The notes under the pieces were generated by a model that was not told the DNA's origin, searched no databases, and saw nothing but the letters and a program-made list of their open reading frames with translations. A stretch of DNA of 64,000 nt from Anas platyrhynchos (lineage: Eukaryota > Chordata > Aves > Anseriformes > Anatidae): positions 80,838,501 through 80,902,500 of the forward strand of contig NC_092621.1 in NCBI RefSeq assembly GCF_047663525.1, read 5' to 3'. The translations under genes were made by a program, and so were the position numbers. How positions within the stretch are numbered: position 1 is the first letter of the stretch; each line of letters begins with the position of its first letter. Positions 48,833 through 62,100 of the stretch are shown in pieces.

Positions 48833-49209
48833 ATGATGGCGGCCGAGGCCGGGGCTGGGGCTGAGGAGGGCGGCTCGGTTTCCTCCGCCGCTGCCGTCGC
48901 CGCCGAAGCGGGGCCGTGCCGGGCTAAGGGTCCGTGCCCGCCGGGCCCCTTCCCGGGCGCCGCGCCCCCGCTGTGCTCGGCGCTGGGGCTGCTGGCGGTG
49001 GGCTCGGGGCCTGCCGCCCCTCCGCCAGCCACCACGGAGCCGCCCGAGCCCGCAGCAGCAGCCGCCGCCGCCGCCTTCCCCCCGCTGCCGCCGCCGCCTC
49101 CTCCCCCGGCCGGGGCGCTGGGGGCGGTGGATGAAGGCGACTCCCTGGACGGCCCCGAGTACGAGGAGGAGGAGGTGGCCATCCCGCTCAACGCGCCCCC
49201 CACCAACCA
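48833..49209 (+). CDS. RASA1: RASA1 (p120 RasGAP) coding exon 1
   Basis: RASA1 is a cytosolic GTPase-activating protein that turns off Ras and is recruited to phosphotyrosine sites by its SH2 domains. This exon encodes the N-terminal tail before the first SH2 domain: MMAAEAG at the start, an Ala/Pro/Gly-rich middle with poly-Ala and poly-Pro, then the conserved acidic block DEGDSLDGPEYEEEEVAIPL and APPTNQ. Two adjacent ATGs (48833, 48836) open the frame; the second has A at -3 and G at +4. The exon ends ACCAACCA before donor GTGAGT at 49210, leaving two bases of the Gln codon (phase 2). It gives about 126 residues before the SH2 domain, against about 180 in human, the difference being in the low-complexity middle. 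Confidence 0.95.
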
Positions 49210-52200
49210 GTGAGTAAAGACCCCCCCCCGACCCCACACCCCCACCCCAACGCCCCCTCCCCGCACCCCCGACCCCCTGAGGCAGCACCCGGCAGCGGCA
49301 GCTTTGTGTGTCCAGGCGGCGATCTCCCGTCAAACAACACTCATTTTATTATTGTTATTATTGTTATTTTTTCCCCTTTTAAGCCCAATCTCAACACGTG
49401 GTGCGAAATAATTCTCCCAGCCCCTCATCATTTTGCGTGCCCTATCCCCCCCCCCCCCCCCAATCCAAGCACACCCTCGCCCGCAAACACCTCCAAAGGG
49501 GCATGCACGTGTTGCCTTTTTTTCTTTTTTTTTTCCTTTATATTTCACCCTCAGCACATTCTTAAAATCAACGTGTTCCTAACGTGAGCCTTCCGCTGTC
49601 CCAAAGTACTCCCGGACCGTGTGTTTTGATAAACCCAGCCTGCTTTGCTCCTCAGCCAACTCGAGAGCTGTTCCTAGTTAGGCTGTGCTCAGGCAGCGTG
49701 GAAAGAAATCCAGGTAAATCCCTGGCTGGGTTTCCTTGCGCTCACCCTGCCATTAATCAGGGCTCACCGGGGTCCTGCAGGGCGGTAATACCGGGGATCT
49801 CGCCCTGAGAGCGGTTCTGTGTTTATCCTGCCCGAAATACAGGATCCGAAAATGTTATGTGGAGCTGGTGTCATGAGCGAGTACTCTAAGAACAACCCCT
49901 GGCTTCACGTGTAGGAAGTCGGCAGGTTTTTGTAAAGCACTGCGAGCCCCGTGTTAGAGCAGAAAGTGGTCCTCTTAGCAGGTACCTTCCTGTTTAAATA
50001 ATGAAATTCCTTAAAAGCCTTCATTGGTGCCTAGAAATACATTACTCCCGAGGTTTCAGTAACTGTAGCAGGCGATTTAGGATTTCAAGGTGGCAGCTGG
50101 CAGATGGATTCAGGATACAGGGCAGAAGGGTAATCTGAAAACCGATCTGAATTTGGGTTCTTTTTTACCTTCTCTTGTGACTCCACTACCCGGGAGTTGA
50201 TTTCTGTGCTATCAGGTATTTCCAACATTTCAGGAGCCACTGCAGTCGTGAGGAGGGCGTAAAATGTAATATTTAAGTATTCCTTTTAAATTTCTCTCTC
50301 TGACCTTGACAGACTTCCTTTGTTCTTTTAATTCCTTCAGTTTTCATGCAAGTTTGCCTAGTTAAGGCCTTGTTTTGTGAAGGTGGTGTTTGAATAGTCT
50401 TTCACTTGCAGGCTTCACTAACGAGCTAGAAATATGATTAAGGCAGTTTTGACAAAGGGTAAGGAGGGAAACAGAAGCACATAAAAGTGAAGTTACTTCG
50501 TCTGTAAAGTCAGCGAGAGACACAACTCTGCGCTTCTGGTTTTCTCTCTGAAAGACTGGGCTGCTGCTTCTGTTAGACCCGGCTGTGTTTTGGAGAGAAA
50601 GCAGGCTATTTTCTAAGTAACTTTAGAGAGAGGGATAGTTATAAGGTGTAAATAATCGCCCATTTGATGCAGAATAGCTGCTATGACCTGGACAAATCTG
50701 AGCGGGTTTTGCTGTCGGGATATTGCCGTGTGACTCACGTGCTGGCGTGATGGTGAACTTGTGTAAAAGAGGATGTTAGCATTCTGACAAGTGCGTGCTC
50801 GGGGAGGACTGCAGAGGCCCTGATTTTGTTTTGGTTAACAGCACGGCTCACCTTGCTGACACCAAAGGGGCGCTGAAGTCTCCACAGAGCCAGGCATTCA
50901 GTAGCTGAGCATTGTGCCCCAGGAGAATCCTTAACAGAAGGAAAACCCAAGAAATAAAGTACTTAAAGATTAATTGGAAGCACTTACTGCTGTAATAAAC
51001 TGTTGGTTTTTTTTTCTTTGTAACTTTATCTTGGGTATGTGACTTCTCAGTAAACAAAATCTGAAGTGGGTTGATTCAATATAGTTGGCCTTTTTCATTC
51101 ATCTCGCCTGCAGTTGTCAGTTTTTACCACTCTCTGTTAAGCCGTTTACACTGGCAATATGCTGATATTGCCATCCTTTCAGTGCTGCTGTTTTATTTCG
51201 GAAGGGCCCTGTCTTTGTAGCCAGACTGTTGCTGCTGTGGAGTTGAACTCTGAGCGTATTACCAAAACAGAGTTCAGCATTATCTATAATCTTATGTAGG
51301 GAAAAGTCCAGCACAAATTTTTAAGAACAACGATTGAATTTGTAACGTGGATTGAATTTCTCCAGTTGGATACGATTGTAAAGCTGCTGTTCCATTTGTT
51401 TAAATACGACTGCCAGCTCCACCCTTTCCCACTTCCTCCTAATTCATTCAGCTTTTATGGGAGGCATACACGGTTGGCCTGATGGATAATTCTGTGATTC
51501 TGTCAAACAGTTTTGTTTCTTTGTCCTGTTTGCTTACAGGATAATGCGTGCACATCAGAGAACGGGGAGTGCTCCTCGCTCCTGGCTTTGCATTGTGTGG
51601 CATTATCTCCTGTACGAGAAGGAAAAGACATTTTCTTTTTCTTTCACAACAATAACCACTAACTAGCCCGCTTTGCCCTCCCTTGGACATGCATCGCATT
51701 TCAGGATTTACTGAATTGTTGGTTACTGACTCCAAACAAAAAAAAAAAATCTGGTAAAAGTCGCTTCTGGTGTTTCCTAGTTTGTACTCTGGTCTGAAAT
51801 TGGATCTTTATGCATAAAATGAAATGAAGCTTTTGTATAAACTTACACATAACTTTATAATATGTTTATCTCCTAATTTGTTTAACAATTGAAAACAAAA
51901 TATCTGAGTGAATTCCCTTAGCAAGTTTTAGGCTATAAAGTTGTTACAGACTAAATATTTTTTGCTGATTAGCTTTTTAAACACCATATTCTTGTCATGC
52001 TGATTTTTACAGTAGCTAACCTGAAGAGATGGGAAATGAAGCAGATGCAAGTTCTGGACTTCCCATCAGGATGCTGTAAATATAGTTTGTTCAGAGCAGT
52101 CAGGATGTGTTCGTCTTTGCTAGCAAGCACCTAATACACTTAATTTCCTCTTTTCTTTTCCACATACCTATGGAAAAGGGGAACGTGTCTTCTCTTAACG

Positions 52201-52347
52201 TGTTTTCCTTAATTTTCTAGCACTGGGAGGAGATTGTCAGCACGTAACAGGTTCACTTTACTCAGAAGCTCAAAATTCCCAAGTAGGGTTGATATTTATC
52301 TTCTTTGATCCCGAGTGGAGTTAGTTGACTCGAGACTTGTCTGCTCA

Positions 52348-52376
52348 GTGTGTGTGTGTGTGGGGGGGGGGGGGGG
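52348..52376 (+). repeat. (GT)7 followed by G15
   Basis: Dinucleotide run passing directly into a 15-base G tract in RASA1 intron 1. Confidence 0.95.
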
Positions 52377-54479
52377 TTGTTCATTTTTCTGGAGCACGGC
52401 AGTCGCGTGTTTATATTGTAGTTTAATGCTGGGTGGGAAGCACAGGATGCTAGGGAATAAAATGGGCAATTCTGTGTTTGTTTTGTTCTTTTTTTTTTCT
52501 GCGCTTTCTTCCCCATCTGCAAAGCTCACTGACAGGCTGACGGCGGTCTGAAATCGTGCAAGGAAATGGCCTTCAAAATTAATGAGTGAATGCTGCTTAA
52601 TTTAGTAAAAAAAAAAAAAAAAAAAAATCACTGCTATGTGGAATAGTTTATAGTTATTTAGGCATTTCACTAAATATCTTAGTTGACTAAATAACTTGTT
52701 TGGGATTGTAGTGTTCCATGAACACTACAGAAGCAGAAGCAGTTCTTGGATGTTTCAACAAAATTCACATTTTCATATGGTGTTTTTTAAGCAGCGATTA
52801 GCAGTTTTAAATGGAAACAAGTTGAAATTGAAAGCCATCAACTAACAAAATGAAACAGGCTGTCAAAATACTGTCTGGTTAAAACAAAATCTTACCCAAA
52901 GCAGATGTATTCTTAGAGTAGCTCGTGGTATCTGTTGAGGCAATAAATTAGGGAGAAAAAGCTGAAAACAGAGAGATGGGTAGGGAAATAGCATTACAAG
53001 CAAAGACTGCATGAAAGAATATTTCTGTCTGAACGCGGTGTGAATTACAGTTTCTTGAGGTAAGTCTGTCAAAGGTGGCAAGCCCAGAGTTGTGCAACAT
53101 TTGTTTATTTGAGTAACTAATAAGAAAAGAATTTTTTTTCCCTGAATAATGGTTGAGGATCATTTTCCATTCCAGTGAATAAGTCTGTAGCAGTGAGAGC
53201 TGGGGAAAAATGACATTGGTATATGCAGTTAGATTCTATATAAGCAATAAAAAATGAAATGGGATGCAACTTGATTTTAGCATATGAGGTTCCTTTTCTG
53301 TTTAGCAGTTAACCTGAGCATGTAAACTTTTTCTCTCTTGGAAAACAAGGTGTTCCCCTTCCACAGGGAGCAGAAGTCGATAAAGAAATTAATTACCTGC
53401 TGGTTAGCGTACTGTTTGGGCCGCTTACAAACTAGACGTGAAGAGAAGTCTGGTTTTACCTCTGGCTGAGTGTGTGGCGTTAGAAATGCACGGTTAAGAG
53501 CAGCAGGACAGAATTGCACCTAACCATATATAGGAAGCCAAGCAGTAAGTGCGCTGACATGATAGGTACGTATATTAAAGGAAGCTTCGGATGAAGAAAA
53601 ACAGAAGTGGGAAAGCATTTGGTGCTAGTGAAAGTCTGAGAAGGGATTTTCAGTACTTCTAGCTAACATTGGATGCTGTTGTTTCATCTAACGAGTGGAT
53701 GCTTTCCTGACCTTCACTTTATCTAGTTTTTGTTCTGTCCCTGATTCCGAGAACAGCAGTGTGGGACTTGTGCACTCCATCTACTGTCCTGCCCTTTTGG
53801 GGTGCTCAGTGTTGTGCTGTGTCCCCTCACCTTTTGTTTTCATGCCTGGTGGTGGGGCAGCTGGGGCAAGCATGAATTTACCAGTGAGGCTTGGGTCTCT
53901 CTGGTGATGGGCCCCATCTGTAGGCTCAGCCATAAACTCTTAGGGTTCATGCAGTAGTTTTCCACTTTGTCTGTGTCTTCCTTGCTCATTTAATAAAAGC
54001 AGTGAAGTCTTTGTACGTATCTCACTGGAGGGTGCAGGAGGAGGGAGGAGGAGGTGTTTGAACCTGGTCCTTGTGCTTCCTAGAAGTATCCCCATGGAAC
54101 AATCCTGTGTTCCTCTGCCTGCTGCCCGAGTACACTCAGCACCAGTAAGGTGTTACTGTCACTCGGATGCTTGTCAGGCTCCTAATGCTGTTCTGCATAC
54201 TTGCAGACAGTCCTCAGTCTTTATTTGTTATCTGAAGTATCTGCTCTGTCGCTCTGGAATGGAAGAGAATTTGTCTTGCTTTGTTTTTAACCTGAATATG
54301 TCTTTGCATTATGTTTTGTATTGAAGGTGATGGGGAGAGGACGGCGCTGGTTGTACTGTGGCGTTCTGCAGTGAGGTCCCTGGCTTGTCGGGTAGGGGAA
54401 GGTAGTGGTGTCCGTGGGGTGACACTGGTGGTGTCCTCCAGGACCTGTACCACTGAACATTGTGGTTCTCAACCTCAGC

Positions 54480-55335
54480 ATTGGGACGGGGTCTGCTCTC
54501 ATCAGCAAGTTCACAGCTGATACGGACCTGAGAGGAGCACCTGATGTGCCAGGTGGGTGGGCTGCCATTTGGAGGGACCTGGACAGGCTGGAGAGCTGGG
54601 CCCTGTGAGACCTCTTCAAGTTCAGCAGAGGCAACACAAAGCTACAGCCCCACAGAGGACTGACCGACGTTGTTCTGTGCTGGGGGCTGACTGCCTGGCA
54701 AGCAGCTCCACAGGGCCACGCTGCGACTGAGTGGGCCCAACAGACAGCAAGCTGAGCAGGAGCCAGAAACACATCCAAGCACTAAAACAGGTGAACAGCA
54801 GCCTCCTGGGTGGCACTGCGAGGGGCGTCAGAGGCGATCCTTCCTCTGCTCAGCATTGTGGGACACGTCCAAGGTGCTGCGTGTAGTGCTGGGCTCCCAG
54901 TGGGAGGGATGTGGGCTCAGAGGAGCGAGGTCAGTACAGGGCCACCAAGGTGGCGGCTTGGGCTGGAGGAGGCTCAGAGGGATCGTATCCACGCCTGTGA
55001 GTACCTGATGGGTAGGGACAAGGATGGGGGAGCCAAGCTCTCCCCAGTGCTGGTCACTCACAGGGCAAGACTCAGTGGGAACGAATGAAAAAACTTGAAA
55101 ATTCTTTTCAATACAGAAAAAAACACTTTTTTTTTTTTTTTTTAATTGTGAGGGTAGTCAAACACGGTCACAGATTGCCCTGAGACTGTGGAGTCCCCAT
55201 CCTTGCAGGTACCTGTAACCCTGCTGCGTGTGGCTGGGAGCAGCCTGCTGTAGCTGGCCCTGCTTGAGAAGCACTGGGGGCATGGTAGCTAGACAGCCCC
55301 CGTGGTCATTTCCAACCAAAATGGTTCTGTATGTG
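54480..55335 (+). mobile_element. CR1 LINE fragment in RASA1 intron 1
   Basis: The plus strand shows decayed CR1 RT and 3' segments: TTCACAGCTGATACGGACC (the FADDT block), GGAGGGACCTGGACAGGCTG (54572), a GGCACTGCGAGGGGCGTCAG block, and the tail CATTTCCAACCAAAATGGTTCTGTATG near 55308-55335. It is diverged and has many stops. Confidence 0.85.
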
Positions 55336-55796
55336 TATAAATATGCTGATGGTATAGTTGAGGGTGGGTGTTATGGGACTTACTTGCTGGAAATTATTAC
55401 TTGAAGTACTCTGGAGTCACATCAGTGGCAGTAGCTAATAGCAAAGGCTTTAAAGGGAAGCACAATAAATCCTTAAATGGGTGAAGTAGAACACTTCGTT
55501 ATTTTCGGTGTAGGCAGATCTCCCAATTTCTGTGGCCAAAGCTCAAGAATTTCCCTTTTTAAAATTGTAAGATACCTAATAGTGCTGCTTAAAAATTTAA
55601 TCAGTTTGCTTGCAATGTGTACGTTTTCCTTTCAAGTCATCTCTTTATTACATCAATTTGTATGTGTTAATAATTGTATACAAGCCAGTGCTGCTAAGTA
55701 AATGTGAAAGCTACGGGCACATTTGAGGGAAGGAGGACACTCAACATACCCAGCCAGGGTTCTGGTCAGTTCTGGTCAAGACCTGATTCCTCGGAT

Positions 55797-56130
55797 GCTG
55801 GTGCTGGGCTTCTGTGGCAAGGTTTTGGTTGCAGGGGGCTCCAGGGGTGGCCTCTGTGAGTAGAGCCCAGCAGCTGCCACATGTCAGAGAGGAGCCAGCT
55901 CCAGCTGCTCCAAAAGGGACCTGCTGCTGGAGTTCCTGAAGAGCTGCTGTCTGTGGGCAGCCCCCGCAGGCTCAGTTCAGGAAGGACGGCATCCCGTGGG
56001 AGGGACCCCACAGGGAGCAGGGGCAGAGAGGGACCATGAAGGAGCAGCAAAGGAGAGTCAGGGACTGACCGCAGCCCCCAGTCCCCGTTCCCCTGTGCTG
56101 CTCGGAAGAGCAGGTGGAAGAGGGTGGATA
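55797..56130 (+). mobile_element. Truncated LTR, same family as 38078-38824
   Basis: It shares GGCAAGGTTTTGGTTGCAGGG, GGGGTGGCCTCTGTGAG, GCCCAGCAGCTGCC and GCTCCAAAAGGGACC with the 38-kb LTR, then continues in GGAGCAGG-type units. The 3' half is missing. It lies in the same orientation as RASA1. Confidence 0.75.
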
Positions 56131-59100
56131 ATAAAAGTGATTCTCATCTTCAAGTTTCAATAATTTACTTATTTTTGTATGTTTTGTTAGTATTTTTTTG
56201 TTGTTGTTGTTGAACTGAGGTAGTAATTCTTGTTCATTCTCAAGTAGTGGTTGGGCTTTCATCGGTTTATACTTTCTTTAGGTTGAAATAGTGATGCTAA
56301 TGTGGAGATGTTACAGTTGCGTGTTTTTGAAGAAGTTGGCTGTGTAGCTAGGTGGGAATATTAAAAACGTTAACCTTTCCTGTTAAAGGTTACTTTCACT
56401 GCCCAAGCAGGAGCATGCATACGATTTTTCTCATTTACAGCTACTTAACAGATGTTTGGGCAAGGCTTTCCTCTGTGGACTTCCAGTTGCAGAGCGCACA
56501 GCTTTCTGTTCTGCAGAAGCTTCAAGAAACAACGTACATTTATCCAACCTTTGCTAATCAGCTCAGGAATTGTATTGTACTTCTGCGTAGATTTATGTAA
56601 GATTTTTTTCTGAAACGTTTGCTCTGTTATCCAGTCCTCCTGTTTGCTGTAAAATTATGCATATGTATGCAAATACTCACCCATACGTCTACACAGAGAA
56701 AAGGATTTTCTGTCCGTGGCTTGCTTACTGGATTCTGTGTGGTTCTTGCATAGATAAATTGCATCAACCTTTCCTACGTATAAAACTTAGCAATCATTAA
56801 TCAATTAATTCATTTTCTGTGTTTATTAGTAAACAGTAGCAGAGACTTTACAAAATTCACGTTCGGATATTTTGTTAATCCAGAGGACTGGGAATGACTT
56901 GCATTGTCTTGTTCAAGCCACAGCCGGTTCTCTGTACCTTTTCCCTAGATATTTTGTCTTGGAGGGCTTTTCGTGCTTTCTGAGCATCTGGGGAGAGTTG
57001 TGCTTTTTAGTGTTTGGCAGCCCAAGGGGTGTTAGAGAAATGTCTTCATGCTTCCAAAACCAAACTGTAACAAAGCCTCCGTAGTAATTGTCTCTTAATT
57101 CAAGTATAGGAAAGAAAATCCCAGAAATTCCTTAATTGTTGCTAGAGATTATCTGCTGACTTGCAGAGCAGTGTTGACATTGCTTCTGTAGCTTCTTCAT
57201 TACTCTTGGTTTAAACAGAGAAGGCCTGTCTCTGACCAGAAGGCACATGTAGGAAGCATGCGTGAATAGGAAACTTTTGCTAAAAATGGGAAATGTCTTG
57301 CTAAGAACTGTAATGAGTTCCAGAATTTACTTCCTAAGTTGACCTTTCAGTAAGAAAATGAGAGTTTCAAGAGCTGTTGCTTGGTTTATCTATATTTATC
57401 TTGTTTATCGGTGGCTTTTGCAAAAAGGAGATAGCGGTCACTGTTCTTTTTAGTAAATGTGTATTAGATAGGACTGAAAGAACTCCGTGGCCTGCCTTTG
57501 TTGTCTGTTGTGCTGTTAGATCTCTTCTAAGGTTTACTACACCTTGTATCTTTGAAAGGATGGAAGTGTTTAGAACCCCACTTTCTTTAAAGTTATTTAA
57601 ATGTATTGCCTATTAAATGTAGGCTTACCTCGTTTTTCTCATCCTTGCTTGGTCTTTCTGTTAAGACATACTGAGTTTTTGGTTTGAGATGTTTTTAATT
57701 TTATTGTTTTCCTCAAGTCCACGGTTGTGTCTTTCTCTGCTGAAAGCATTTTAGTGGCTTTCAGAGGCATTTGCAAGTACCACGGTGGGACAGAACTTTG
57801 TCGGTTGCTTCCTACTCTTCCTACATGGCCTCTTTTTTTTTTTCTACTTGCAGTTTTTAAGGGGTTTTAGAACAGAAAAAGAATATAAGCGAACTGTATT
57901 AGGTTTACGTGTTCTGCCTCCACATGGAAAAATGCATACAAAATGAATTAAAAAACACCAGCACGCTTAGTAGAAGAGTATGAAACAGCCTCTAATTTCA
58001 TGCGTGCTGGGCAAAGAACACCTACAGTGCTTCAGGTTATTTTCAGCTTGTTTCAGTGTCTTACAGGTGAGTACAGTACAGCAAGTGGCGCATATTTGCA
58101 GAGCTTTTTCTCTGGCAGGAAGTTTTTTCTGGCAGGAAGTGATGTTGAGAACTGCAAAGACCCTGTCAAAAAATTGCTAATTATGGAATGGTAAGTAACG
58201 AGAGCTCGTGTAGTCTCAGGAAGTGATAACAAGAATCTGTAATGTGTGAGAGGTACTGTGAAAGGCAGTGGCTGCGTTGATAGGGAGGCAGCTGTGACCA
58301 TGTCTCCTGGAAGCTCTCTGCTTGTTGTAATACGTTTTGTTGGAGCAGCAGGGTATGGCTAAGAGGAGCTTTGAGTGAAGTGGATATGGCACGTGGTGAT
58401 GAATTTTCCTCTGCACTGTAATGTGTGTTGTAGGTGGAAACGGGTTTCCTGTTATTACCAATACCTACATTTCTGCTAGGTTGCTCAAAAACACTTACCC
58501 AGTCCTTCATCGCTCTTCCGCGTTCCCTCTCCTTGGCCTGCTGTGTGTCCGAGTTAAAGTTGCAGGGTACTGAAGTGCCGAAATGTTTGATGGAACAACA
58601 TGTCTTCATACCTATGCCTTTCTCCCAAGTGAAAAGGAAAAAAACATAAATATGAAAGGATTTGGCTGACCCATGTGATGTGCTCCCAGCTGGTAAATTC
58701 ACCATCTGCTGCTTCACTTCCAACAGCCTGTGTCTGGCGCGGCCCTCGTGGAGTGCCTCTGCTGGGGGCCAAAAGCCCCGTGAGCAGCGTACCCTGAGCT
58801 TGCTGGACATCGAGTGTGCATCCCCTCTGTTTGCTGTAATTGAGATTATGGAGCAGGTTTGAATAGGCTGTTCTGGATTTAAACTGGTGGAAGGGTTTTC
58901 TTGCATCAGGTTGGTTTGTGAAATGTGGAAGTCTGTTATTGACTCTCATAGAGTAAAAATGAAGGCCACAGAATGGATAATGAGCTGGTTACAGCAGGGT
59001 TAAAGTGCTGGTCATGGGAGCAACAGCCTAAATTGTGATTCATAGTTAGACGTTTTGAAGTTGAATCACTCCGTGACCTTGAGTGACAATTTTCTCTTTT

Positions 59101-62100
59101 TATACCTTTCGTGACAGCTATCGTATTGTTAGGACACTAGCTGTTTGATTCAGAATGCCATTTAATTATGTTTGCTCATAACACTGTGAAGATAGTGGAT
59201 TATCAGCATTTAAAATTTTGCAAAGTGAGTGCTGGCAATACAGACGTGTTCCTAGATGGGACGAGGCGAGGAAGTAGAGGTGACTGACTAGGAACGATAG
59301 GGATCTTGTCATTGTCAGCAATGAAGGATGTGCATGTAAGTAGTTGTGAGTTACTCTCCCGAGTGCACACGTGGTAAGAGTCACAGCCAGAGGGGCAACT
59401 TTCTACTGATGAACAGCTCAGCAGGTTGTTGGGTGTGATACCTTCCTATCCAAACCCTTAATAAGTGTGGTGCTCTGCAGCTAGGACCCCATTTTGCCTC
59501 TGTGAGGTGGCTATATTGGACAGAAAGTTAAGACGTCACGTTAAATGTTGTTTCTAATTGTGTGCGCGTTAAATCTGAAGCTGTTCTGGCTGCAAAAATG
59601 CTGGAACTGCTGACCTTGACCTATAGAGTTCACAATGTTGCAGAGTCTTCTGAGAGGAAAAGGTAGATTTTACTTACATGTTTTGCAGGCTTCACAGAGA
59701 TGCCTGATTGAGGGTTAAAGGCAGAGAATCTGGAGTTTATTTCAGACTGGTCTCATCCTTCAGAGTGCTCTGTGCTCTTTGTTCTCTGGTGAAATTACAA
59801 TGAGTAGGACTGCTTCTGCAGTTCAGGTATTTCTGATGCACGTTTTCTTTGGCTAGCATTGATTATTGGGTGGATATTCCTTTATATCTGATAGCACACC
59901 ATAAATGATCTTAGTATTTTTCAGTAGTGTGAATTTGTGATCACTAACCTGGTCAGTATTGAAAGAAAAGTTGATCTGTGGATGTATTTTGAATGAGGAA
60001 AAAAAAAAAAAAAGTCTTAGCAAGTATTAAGAAAGATAATACTTGCGATACTTTATTGAGCACTTGATATCTATAAATGAAATCAAGCGTGGCAGTTTTA
60101 TAAAACGTTCTTTGCTATTTTCTATTAAACTGCTTTAAGGTAAAGCAGAAAACTTGCAGAGTGCATCTTCGTATTAATGCCGAAGTCAGGTGAGAGCTGG
60201 GTGAAGTATAAGATGTGCGCTTTTAACATTGAAGCCTTCCAGCACTCTTCTGCACTGTATTGTTAGAGTAAAGTGGTTCTCTAGTGATGAAACTTGAGTC
60301 TGGAAAAATGCAGTTATTTCCCGACAAGCATTTTGCTTACTCTAATGGTATCTTGAAAGCTTGTACTTGAGTGTGTATCCTGTTTTCTAAAGATGTGTGC
60401 TATCTACAGAGGCTTCCTGAGGATATCACTTGAGCTGTTTTCTGCTATCCTTGCTGAGTATTGACTCTGCTCTACTGACATTTGTATCTCACCTTCCCAT
60501 CAGCTGCTAGTGAAGTTCAGGGTTAACACGTGTTTTTGTAGCTCCTGGTGTGGAGTAGTTTATTCATTGCACTAATGCATAGTGAACTGCAGAATAGAAC
60601 TGTACTTTGTGTCAGCTGCAAGTATTTCAAGTATGTGGGTGCTCAGTGGCATTGAAGAGGCAGCTTTATTTTAGAAAACAACCCTTTTCTGAGATAAGGG
60701 GACAAACATTGTTTAGCCTTGCTTATCCCTTAATTAGTACGACATATCTTCAGCTGAGGTTGGAACAAAACTGTTGAATGGGACAGTAAGTATATATTGT
60801 TTCACATTAGGGGAGGTAATCTCCACTGTGTGCGATACACCAACTAGCAGGGAGGGCGTCCTCTTTGTTTAGAGCTTCAGGTCTTAAAATTTTGGCACCC
60901 AGGTTTGTGCTGTGTTGCTGACTATCATTGTAAGAAATCACAGTCCCCCTCAAAAACATTGATATATTTTTTTTTGTAATTCTGCTGTTTTGTTTTCCTA
61001 ATATATTTTTATCAGCGATTTGCACTCCCACTTTCCCCATTTTGAAGGCATGCCCTTAAGCCTGGCATTGAAACACGATGTGTCCCTCAACAGAGCCCGG
61101 ATTATTTTTCTTGAGTGGGTGATAAATAGGAACAAATAAAAGCGTAGTGAGCCTATTGTTAGTTTAAAATAGGCTCCGTGGAATGCTGGTTTCAAAGAAT
61201 TTCTTGATCAGGAAGGTTTCTTCAGTCTCCGGGGAGTTTTTCTGTGTTAGGAAAGCCAGTCTATCCAGACGAGCAAAGCCCAGTTGTGATGTGTGCTCAT
61301 AACCAACAGCCTTGGGTTCAAGCCACCGACATGCCCTTCGACAAGCAGGATATTTCATCCTAGAGAGCTCAAAAACAGACTCCTGATTTTGTTTTTGTTT
61401 CCCATTGAGCTCTCCGGATGGGGCAGCACAGACCGTATTCGAGCTGGCTGTTCCTCCCAGCAGCGAGGAGGCTGTGCTGCTCTGGAATGTGGTGAGGCAC
61501 ATCTGGGTAACCTGGCTGGTACGGCTGGACAGACAAAGCGGCACTTCTTCTGGTTTAGCTTGTTTCCATCAGGACGAGGAAGAGAAGCAAGGAGAGCTAC
61601 ACCAGCAACAGCACAGCTTTGCCAGGGTAAACAGCATCTACGCTGGTGCACGTAGTGCTTATCTGTACAGCTTATCTGCTTTTCATTCTGAGGCAAGCCC
61701 TCAGAGAAAACTTTTGATTTTGCTTCCATTTCATACAAAAAGTGTATCCGGCCAGATTTTATCAACAGCCCCACTGTATTTTTTTTTTTTTTTTAAAGAG
61801 GTAATTTTCATATCTGTTCTAAAATGCATTTTTTTTATAGCATGACAGATCTACACAAACAGGTAGAATCAGTAGGTGACTGAAGTAGTAAATGATGTAA
61901 ATACCATAAAACAATGATAGTATGAAAACGGATGTTTTCTTGAACGTGGAGATTAAAGGTTAATTCTTAAGCATAGTGAGTTGATAGATGCAGACCTAAT
62001 AAATTACGTTATGTAGCTCCAGAATATGCTGCAGCTTTGTAAGTGGCACAGTTGTTTTTCCTTGTAAAAAGTGATGAGAAACACCACTTGAGTTTTTATA

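Larger units (their letters stand above)
48060..49300 (+). promoter_or_regulatory. RASA1: CpG island and promoter of RASA1
   Basis: CpG density jumps sharply from about 48060 and falls after 49300. Visible motifs are GGCGGGGCGGGGC-type Sp1 boxes (48280-48295 and 48756-48768), an ACGTCA CRE half-site at 48376-48381, an NRF1-like CGCATGCGCG at 48501-48510, a CT/AC dinucleotide stretch (48440-48470), a CTCC tetranucleotide run (48526-48553) and C-tracts (48323-48333, 48669-48683). There is no TATA box. The start of transcription is not determinable, but it probably lies between 48450 and 48750. Confidence 0.8.

Noticed and set aside
48379..49266. 295-codon open frame antisense to RASA1 exon 1
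   Set aside because: It lies in a GC-rich island where stop codons are rare, is Gly/Ala/Pro/Arg low-complexity, and the opposite strand has the clear RASA1 exon.
61405..61845. 146-codon frame in RASA1 intron 1 as a gene
   Set aside because: It starts at TTG, ends in a poly-Phe stretch from a T run, and has no known domain. Kept only as a possible alternative exon region.
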